Shown here in pieces: positions 58,117 through 64,000 of a stretch of DNA of 64,000 nucleotides. This stretch comes from a bacterium (lineage in GTDB: Bacteria; Zhuqueibacterota; Zhuqueibacteria; Residuimicrobiales; Krinioviventaceae): assembly GCA_029561455.1 (NCBI GenBank), contig JAKQIY010000083.1, forward strand, positions 27,773 to 91,772, in the 5' to 3' direction. Under the pieces are notes generated by a model, which was not told the DNA's origin, did no database searches, and saw only the letters and a list, made by a program, of their open reading frames with translations. Positions within the stretch are counted from its first letter, which is position 1. Each line of letters starts with the position of its first letter. The position numbers and the translations under genes are program-made.

Positions 58117-59814
58117 TTAACGTAAATCTTTAGCTCTTAACTGGATCGTTGTGCGACCCATATAGTCATTTTCTTCAATTACATACGCCAGGTCAAGGTT
58201 CGATTCACCCGGCGATAAACGATAAAATAATTCACCCATATTAAAGCCAATTACATCCAAAACTGTATTATCCTGGCGGACTTTGAATTTTAAATGATTG
58301 CGGCCGACAATGACCGGCGTACCGACTATTTGCAGCTTACGCGATACAAACACAGGCCGCATATTGTGCGGACCAAAAGGCGCAAACTTTTTCAACAGGT
58401 CGACAAACTTGTCATTAATTTGTGAAAGCTGTATTTCTGCATCTATCTGTAATTTGGGGATTAACAGGTCTTCGGTGAGTTTTTTACGGGCAATATCCTC
58501 AAACCGGTCGCGGAATATTTCTATATTATTTTTATCAATGGACAATCCGGCTGCATATTTATGGCCGCCATAACCCAACAGCAAATCTTCACATTCTTTG
58601 AGTGATTCATACAGATCAAATCCTTGTATGCTGCGCGCCGAGGCTTTGCCAACCCCATCTTCTACAGAAATAAGCACCGTAGGCCGGTAATACTTTTCAA
58701 CAATGCGCGATGCGACAATGCCGATCACTCCGGTATGCCAGTTTTCTTTGTGCAAAACCAAAGAATGGGTGCGGCCCATTTTAAATTGATCTTCGGCAAG
58801 GAACAAGGCGCCGTTAAAAGTTTCTTCATCAACACTCTTGCGGTGCCGGTTTTCACTTTCAATCACTTCGGCAATATCCCGTGCTTCCGATTCATTATCG
58901 GTAGTGAGTAACTTGACAGCCCGTTCGGCATCGCCCATACGCCCAACCGCATTAATACGCGGCGCGATGATAAACACAATTTGTCCTGTACCGATGTCTT
59001 TGCCATGCAGACCGGCTGCGGTAATCAGAGTCTTTAACCCGATATTATCACTATCGTTCAACCGTTCCAGACCGTTTTTTACAAAAATGCGGTTTTCATC
59101 AATTAGGGGCACAATATCAGCGGCAGTACCAATAGCCACCAATTCCACATATTTCTCCAGTATGGATAGATCAATATCCATCCTGATCAGCAAGCCCTGC
59201 GCCAACTTGTAAGAAACACCTACTCCCGCTAGTTCTTTAAAGGGATAAGAGCAGTCGGCCCTTTTGGGGTCGATGACGGCAATAGCTTTGGGCAGATCGG
59301 CAGCCGGTTCATGATGATCGCTGACGATAACATCAATACCCAAAGTGGTTGCCAACGCAATTTCGGCATGGCCGGTAATTCCGCAATCTACTGTTACTAT
59401 CAGGTTAACTCCCAGTTCACTGGCCCGGCGAATTCCTTTTTCCGACAAGCCATAACCTTCCTGCTGCCGGTCAGGAATGTAATACTCAATCGTAGCGCCG
59501 AGTTCCTTCAACAATAAATACAATAATGAAACCGAGGTAATACCGTCAACATCATAATCGCCATAAATTAAAATCTTTTGATTACTCAGTATTGCTTTAC
59601 GTAACCGTTCAACCCCGTTTGCCATATCTTTAATTAAAAATGGATCGTATAGTTGATCGATTGTAGCGCGAAAAAATTTTTTCGCATCGGCAACCGAGTT
59701 CACACCTCTGCGCCATAAAATTTGTGCAATGATCAGAGGAACGTTCATTTCTCGGGCAAGGTCATATATGTTACCATCATCTGCATCATCCAGCACAATC
59801 CATTTCAAATCCAT
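58117..59814 (-). CDS. recJ: Single-strand-specific exonuclease RecJ
   Basis: 565 residues, typical length. DHH phosphoesterase motifs: YGDYDVDGITS, VDCGITG, VSDHHEP and later GGHKYAAGLS of the DHHA1 domain; an OB-fold follows with FKVRQDNTVLDVIGFNMG (in parts). It degrades single-stranded DNA 5' to 3' in recombination and mismatch repair. Upstream on the minus strand is the RNase P RNA gene. Confidence 0.95.
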   Translation of the reverse strand: MDLKWIVLDDADDGNIYDLAREMNVPLIIAQILWRRGVNSVADAKKFFRATIDQLYDPFLIKDMANGVERLRKAILSNQKILIYGDYDVDGITSVSLLYLLLKELGATIEYYIPDRQQEGYGLSEKGIRRASELGVNLIVTVDCGITGHAEIALATTLGIDVIVSDHHEPAADLPKAIAVIDPKRADCSYPFKELAGVGVSYKLAQGLLIRMDIDLSILEKYVELVAIGTAADIVPLIDENRIFVKNGLERLNDSDNIGLKTLITAAGLHGKDIGTGQIVFIIAPRINAVGRMGDAERAVKLLTTDNESEARDIAEVIESENRHRKSVDEETFNGALFLAEDQFKMGRTHSLVLHKENWHTGVIGIVASRIVEKYYRPTVLISVEDGVGKASARSIQGFDLYESLKECEDLLLGYGGHKYAAGLSIDKNNIEIFRDRFEDIARKKLTEDLLIPKLQIDAEIQLSQINDKFVDLLKKFAPFGPHNMRPVFVSRKLQIVGTPVIVGRNHLKFKVRQDNTVLDVIGFNMGELFYRLSPGESNLDLAYVIEENDYMGRTTIQLRAKDLR

Positions 59815-59880
59815 AAACTAACTCCGGGTTTACATATCTGGGGAATAATCATCCTTTTCCTCTTGCCATGAATTATAAAA

Positions 59881-60238
59881 CCAAAGCAGGTCGATAAGCC
59901 GAATTCTGTTGCCCGGTAGACCGGACCGGTGATCATTTATCTGGGATGCCGGTTGCCCGACACCTCTAGCGACCTACCCGAGGGTCGAACGAGACGGGCC
60001 GCCTCTTCCCTCTTATTTGGTCTTGCACCGGATGGGGTTTACCATGCCCCCGATGTCGCCACCGGGGCGGTGAGCTCTTACCTCGCCTTTTCACCTTAAC
60101 CTCATCACTGAGGCCGACTATTTTCTGTGGCACTTTCCCCGCTTCACAGCGGGTCCGCGTTACGGACCATCCTACCCTGCGGAGTTCGGACTTTCCTCAT
60201 TCCGGCTTGCGGAACGCGATCACCTGACCTGCTTTGGC
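59881..60238 (-). ncRNA. rnpB: RNase P RNA, bacterial type A
   Basis: About 358 bases read on the minus strand from 60238. The 5' end pairs CCAAAGCAGGTC with GACCTGCTTTGG at the 3' end (P1/P2). Signatures are GAGGAAAGTCCGAACTCC, CACAGAAA and, near the 3' end, AGAATTCGGCTTATCGACC. It is the ribozyme that matures tRNA 5' ends. No protein frame explains the sequence. Confidence 0.95.
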
Positions 60239-60278
60239 TATTCTATATAACAAGTTCTGTTGTTTACTAGTTGATGGT

Positions 60279-61019
60279 TTATTCATTGCCGACTTGAGTA
60301 TTAGCAACTGATTCTTCTTGTCTCCATACCAGTATCCGACCACAAACCTCACAAAAAAATAATTTGTCCATCATACGTATCTCCATGCCGCGTTGTGGAG
60401 GTATACGGCTTGAGCATTCATTACATGAACCATGAGTCAGGTATGATAATGCCCGTCCGCCTCGATTTAAACGTATGCGGTCATAAGTATTTAATAATGG
60501 CCGGTTAATATCCCTGGTTATTTCAGTGCGTTTATCTTTTAATATATTTTCCTGCTGTTCAGTTTTGGCCAGCATCTCATTGAGAATTTTTTCATTTTCC
60601 TGGGTCTCCTGTACCAGGGTCTCCAGCATTTTTTCCAGTTCACCAATTTGCTGATCAATGCTGTTAGTTGCTTCATCCAGTTCCAGAGATTCATATTCTA
60701 AAGCATCAATTTCTTTTTTACAATTCTCTATTTCCAGAGTTATTGCATCATATTCCTTATTATTCTTTACCTGGTAAAGCTGATTTTGGTATTTCTTTAA
60801 CTTTTCTTTCAACAAAGATGTATTTCCATCTATAGCAAATTTTCGGCTTTGTTTATCCTTTTTTTCTTGCTTTTTAAATGCCAGGTCGGATTTGGTTTTT
60901 TCGACCTGCATTTTCAATTCGTTGACCCGTTGCGGCAAATCGCCACGCGCTTCAGCCAGTTCTTTTAACTGAATATCAACATCCTGTAATTCGATTAACT
61001 TGTCCAGGATTTTATGCAA
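60279..61019 (-). CDS. Coiled-coil protein with C4 zinc ribbon (CT398-like)
   Basis: 246 residues. Two long antiparallel coiled-coil helices (about 10-180) with the middle motif QVKNNKEYDAITLEIENCKK, then a zinc ribbon with CNECSSRIPPQ and FFCEVCGRILVW. The family (zf-RING_7, CT398) is widespread and uncharacterised, with proposed links to flagellar or type III export in Chlamydia and to RNA or tubulin-like processes elsewhere. It lies just upstream of rnpB on the same strand. Confidence 0.85.
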   Translation of the reverse strand: MHKILDKLIELQDVDIQLKELAEARGDLPQRVNELKMQVEKTKSDLAFKKQEKKDKQSRKFAIDGNTSLLKEKLKKYQNQLYQVKNNKEYDAITLEIENCKKEIDALEYESLELDEATNSIDQQIGELEKMLETLVQETQENEKILNEMLAKTEQQENILKDKRTEITRDINRPLLNTYDRIRLNRGGRALSYLTHGSCNECSSRIPPQRGMEIRMMDKLFFCEVCGRILVWRQEESVANTQVGNE

Positions 61020-61129
61020 TTTCTTATTCTCCTTACTTGGCTTTTTTAATCCTAAAATTCCGTTATAAGATAATCTTGTAACTATTTCTTGTCCTTATAA
61101 CAATCCAGCAGTATTTTTTATAGAATAGG

Positions 61130-61163
61130 CAAAAAAAAAGTGCACCGATAACTGGATGCACTT
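61130..61163 (-). terminator. Intrinsic terminator on the minus strand
   Basis: Arms 61138-61144 and 61157-61163 (AAGTGCA / TGCACTT); on the minus strand the stem is followed by nine T. It lies about 290 bases downstream of the aminopeptidase gene, in the 430-base gap 61020-61449, which holds no gene. Confidence 0.7.
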
Positions 61164-61449
61164 GAATACTACTGGCAAAAAATACAAAAAGCATTATTGA
61201 TTGCTGGATTATCTTTATATTCACCGCTGTTTTTTCTGGCATAATTGCATAACCAAAGAACTATATTCGTGTATATTCATTTTTTTACAAGTTACTGGAA
61301 TAATGTATAAAAATCAAGAAAAATTATCGCTGTTACCATTTTTCTTTACAGGACAAGTTTATCGAAAAAATACAACTTGATGGTTATGGTTTTTCACCTC
61401 ACGTTTTTTATTTTTACATCTTTTAACAGGCGCTCGTAAAGACTAGTTA

Positions 61450-62604
61450 TTAAAATTTCCAAATCAGATACTTGCCATCTTTCATGATCGTTTCTGTAGT
61501 TTTATCAGGATAAGAAAAGACGATTGAGACAATTTTTATACGAGGCTGCATTTCTGGAATGTAAACACGATCAATATGTACAACAGCCTTTGGGGATGAA
61601 AACATGGCAGGACCCGTAATACCGCCAAAATGATCACTGCGTCCGAAGGCAATATGAAAACCCAGCTTTTCATCCAGTAAAATTTCATTGACCGGTTTAA
61701 TACCAAATTCCGCCAATACACCAAAACCAAGCTCGGCAATATTACCATAAGCCGGTTCTCTTTTTAAATACTCAATTTCCTGTGTACTGAATTGACCCTG
61801 TGATAATACTTTGGAAACATTATTCTGGCGTACCCGGTATTCGACAATTTCATTATTAAATTGCACCGGTAAATGGCCCTTGGTTTTACTGGCAACACCC
61901 AATCCACCTTCATAAGGAACTATATAACACTCGCCGCTAGGGAAATTACCGGCCATACCTTTTTCCGGGAACTGACCGCTACTGGCATGTGCAGCCCGTT
62001 GGAATAAATCAAAAACCATCATTTTGGGGTTGTACCCGTCAACAAGGAATTTTACAGTAACAAGGTTGGCATAATCGAGCTTTTGTTTTAATAACAAAAC
62101 CCGTTTGTTTACCGCCTCATAATCTACAAATAAAGCCGGCAGCATTTTTGCAGAAAAACCCGGCATGGTAGCCGCCCTGAATCCATAACGTGATGCAGCT
62201 ATTTTTAATGGGGCCGTAGCAGAATATTCTGTGGGCGCAAAAAATAACTGGTTTAAATTGTACATTGTTAATAAAGGTGTTTCCGAACCTGTTGAGGCCA
62301 GATCGCTGGCAAGTTCCGGTAAAATCCCGTTAATTTCATATACCTTATCCGGTAAATCGGCATTGCCTGAACCTACATTTGGATAGGCATATAAATTAAT
62401 TTTTTCCAACCCCAATATTCCGACAGCTTCCTTTAAAGCCCCTGCCCATTCGCTGGCCATTTTACGTCGCACCTGCCAGCTTTCATTATCTTCCGATTTG
62501 TTAACTGGTAAATCAATCAATATTGCCAGGTTACTATCATTTGGTAAAGGTGGGAATACTTTTCTGACCATTCCCAGCAATTCATCTTTTTTTACAATTT
62601 CCAT
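61450..62604 (-). CDS. M29/AmpS-like aminopeptidase family protein
   Basis: 384 residues from the ATG at 62604 (MEIVKKDELLG), preceded by a purine-rich AAGAG site; a longer frame to 62667 is unlikely. The C-terminal part resembles the thermophilic metallo-aminopeptidase family (COG2309): FPSGECYIVPYEG, NIAELGFGVLAEFGIKP, LDEKLGFHIAFGRSDHFGG and VVHIDRVY, with the Glu/His metal ligands. These enzymes release N-terminal amino acids. The N-terminal part is less conserved, so a related dioxygenase-like role is not excluded. Confidence 0.7.
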   Translation of the reverse strand: MEIVKKDELLGMVRKVFPPLPNDSNLAILIDLPVNKSEDNESWQVRRKMASEWAGALKEAVGILGLEKINLYAYPNVGSGNADLPDKVYEINGILPELASDLASTGSETPLLTMYNLNQLFFAPTEYSATAPLKIAASRYGFRAATMPGFSAKMLPALFVDYEAVNKRVLLLKQKLDYANLVTVKFLVDGYNPKMMVFDLFQRAAHASSGQFPEKGMAGNFPSGECYIVPYEGGLGVASKTKGHLPVQFNNEIVEYRVRQNNVSKVLSQGQFSTQEIEYLKREPAYGNIAELGFGVLAEFGIKPVNEILLDEKLGFHIAFGRSDHFGGITGPAMFSSPKAVVHIDRVYIPEMQPRIKIVSIVFSYPDKTTETIMKDGKYLIWKF

Positions 62605-63132
62605 ATTCTCTTTCTTCTCTTTTTGGGTAAGTATTAGATCAAAGAACCCATGTTTACAAAAATTCAAAATTTTATCAAATTAAAATATTATAAATTTTTT
62701 ATATCATCAAAAGTTTATGAAATTTTGTTATTCCATAACCAAAAAATAACCTGTCAAATTCCATAGAAATACATTTCCAGTGAATTTTATATAAAAATTT
62801 TTCTGCCTGGATGCAGCCGTATTTTAGTATTCTTTAGTATTTACATTTCATAGAAATTTTGAGCAGTGTGTAAACAATTGATAATGTGAAAGTTGCTTCA
62901 GAGAACATGTTCATAGCGGGTAAACGGATATTTATTTATGATTTCAATAAATTCACCAGAGTATTTATTTCATTTGTTTTAAATAATTTAAAAATTTGTT
63001 ATATTTCAAAAAACGTTTCTTGATTGGTAACAACAACTTTAAAAAGAATAAAAAAAATGGTCAAAAATAATTAATTTTAATTTCTTATCACCGATAATAG
63101 ATATTACAGTATCATATAATTGAGGAGCAATT
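62605..63132. other. AT-rich divergent gap
   Basis: About 530 very AT-rich bases between divergent genes, so promoters of both the aminopeptidase and the response regulator probably lie here. No RNA gene or coding frame seen. TGAGGAG precedes the regulator ATG. Confidence 0.4.
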
Positions 63133-63516
63133 ATGAATAAAATCCTTGTCGTCGATGACCAGGAATCAATCCAGCAATTACTGAAAGATACATTATCGGA
63201 TAGCGGGTATGCAGTCACCAGCGCTTCCTCGGGTGAAGAAGCATTGGAAATGATAAAAAAAGAAGACTTTCATGTTTTTTTTCTCGATCTGCAATTACCC
63301 GGTATGGACGGTCTGGAATTGTGCCGCCAGATTAGAAAAGAAAGGATCGCTGAATGTATTTATGCAGTGACCGGTTATGCTTCAATTTATGATTTTCTGG
63401 AATGTCGCAGGGCTGGATTTGACGATTATTTTGTTAAACCGGTTAATATCCATTTGATCATCAAGGCCGCTCATGAAGGATTTGAAAAATTATTACGATG
63501 GTCTAAGGGGATGTGA
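63133..63516 (+). CDS. Single-domain response regulator (CheY-like)
   Basis: 127 residues, receiver domain only. VVDDQES gives the acidic pair, FFLDLQLPGMDGLELC the phospho-Asp (about 52), AVTGYAS the conserved Thr and DDYFVKPVN the Lys. No output domain, so it signals by protein contact or in a phosphorelay. No kinase is next to it. A strong terminator follows at 63673. Confidence 0.92.
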   Translation: MNKILVVDDQESIQQLLKDTLSDSGYAVTSASSGEEALEMIKKEDFHVFFLDLQLPGMDGLELCRQIRKERIAECIYAVTGYASIYDFLECRRAGFDDYFVKPVNIHLIIKAAHEGFEKLLRWSKGM

Positions 63517-63672
63517 GTTTAAAAATTACAATATTCTTTCAATTAACTGGCTTGTCTTCTCACTTTCTTTAATATACTAGCATACCTGAATTTATAGCAG
63601 GTACCAGGGTTACATTATTTAATGATGGTGATTATGCTACTTGATTAGTCTAGTCTGGTTATTAATAATACA

Positions 63673-63710
63673 TAAAAAAAAGGCTCTCCATTGTGAGAGC
63701 CTTTTTTTAA
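63673..63710. terminator. Bidirectional intrinsic terminator
   Basis: AAAAAAAAGGCTCTC (63674-63688), loop CATTGT, GAGAGCCTTTTTTT (63695-63708). Runs of A and T on both sides serve the regulator gene on plus and the PorV-like gene on minus. Confidence 0.92.
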
Positions 63711-63732
63711 TTATTTCTGTTATATTATTTTT

Positions 63733-64000
63733 CTAAAAGCCCAATCCAATCGTGAACAATTGCACATCTTTGAGCACCCCGAAATCTTCATAGGCATAAT
63801 CGAGCATCAACGTGCCGGCGCCGGCTAAACTATAGCTGAATCCTGCGCCCAGGCACAAACCTTCTTCGGAATCGCTGGCAAACAACGACTTGTAACCGCC
63901 GCGTAAAAAGAACATCTTGTTGAACCCGTATTCCGCGCCAACATTAACGCTCTCTACATCATCATTCGGATGCAGCGCATCTACTGCGACGATCAGGTTG
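63733..64000 (-). CDS. PorV/PorQ family protein, C-terminal part
   Basis: The last 89 codons; the gene continues beyond the window. It reads LIVAVDALHPNDDVESVNVG, AEYGFNKMFFLRGGYKSLF and ends FGVLKDVQLFTIGLGF. This matches the end of the PorV-like protein at 23240-24295 (LAVDALHPNNNCESVNVGAEYG ... DLGILGYSSIFNIGFTF), so it is a paralogue of the same outer-membrane barrel family. Confidence 0.85.
   Translation of the reverse strand, partial: NLIVAVDALHPNDDVESVNVGAEYGFNKMFFLRGGYKSLFASDSEEGLCLGAGFSYSLAGAGTLMLDYAYEDFGVLKDVQLFTIGLGF

Noticed and set aside
59881..60238. Possible structured protein gene upstream of recJ
   Set aside because: The sequence matches conserved RNase P RNA blocks and has no open frame of use.

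Overview
The window looks like a chromosomal piece of a Gram-negative bacterium of the Fibrobacterota-Chlorobiota-Bacteroidota (FCB) superphylum, most like the deep lineages Calditrichota/KSB1. This rests on two PorV/PorQ-type outer-membrane proteins, a GH9 cellulase with a type IX secretion (T9SS) C-terminal sorting domain, a TonB-dependent receptor followed by a large PNPY-type surface protein, several lipoproteins, and SpoIID, HprK and EIIA-Man genes. The placement is inference from gene content; no rRNA gene is present.

1-10 kb is a plant-polysaccharide locus. The end of a RuBisCO-like protein, a four-carbon acid sugar kinase, a PGDH_C-type dehydrogenase and an ApnL-type lactonase form most of a D-apionate catabolic route (OiaX, OiaK, ApnO, ApnL). 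They are followed by a GH140-type apiosidase lipoprotein, a second apiosidase-like lipoprotein with PA14, and a LamG lipoprotein. Together they could take D-apiose from rhamnogalacturonan II or apiogalacturonan to central metabolism. Two decayed fragments of apnL-like genes lie in the gaps at 6450-6661 and 10098-10248. 10.7-14.8 kb is an AT-rich block of four unrecognised exported or membrane proteins. 15-24.3 kb has a secreted esterase and a TonB receptor, giant surface protein and PorV trio.

24.5-29 kb is a second sugar cluster: a GDP-mannose 3,5-epimerase-like enzyme, a fused nucleotidyltransferase/GHMP-kinase-like protein, a rhamnose/fucose-type mutarotase, an SSS symporter and a small membrane protein. 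29-38 kb is mixed: DUF3795 protein, stand-alone E2-type acyltransferase, GH9 cellulase flanked by extragenic palindromic repeats, C69 dipeptidase, a response regulator and SpoIID.

38-62.6 kb is a long minus-strand housekeeping stretch: era, AGCS symporter, proS, orphan PTS EIIA/EIIB with hprK, hpf, xerC, a topA-type gene, smg, secA, nusB, ilvE, recJ, RNase P RNA, a zinc-ribbon coiled-coil protein and an M29-type aminopeptidase. Two members are strongly abnormal. The topoisomerase I at the smg-topA-xerC position has lost its catalytic tyrosine and two of the three Toprim acidic residues, yet stays open over 740 codons. SecA is 2086 residues, about twice the usual length, with large insertions in the preprotein-binding region and the helical wing; the first insertion carries repeated units resembling the LTEKG element. 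The window ends with a CheY-like regulator, a bidirectional terminator and the end of another PorV/PorQ gene.
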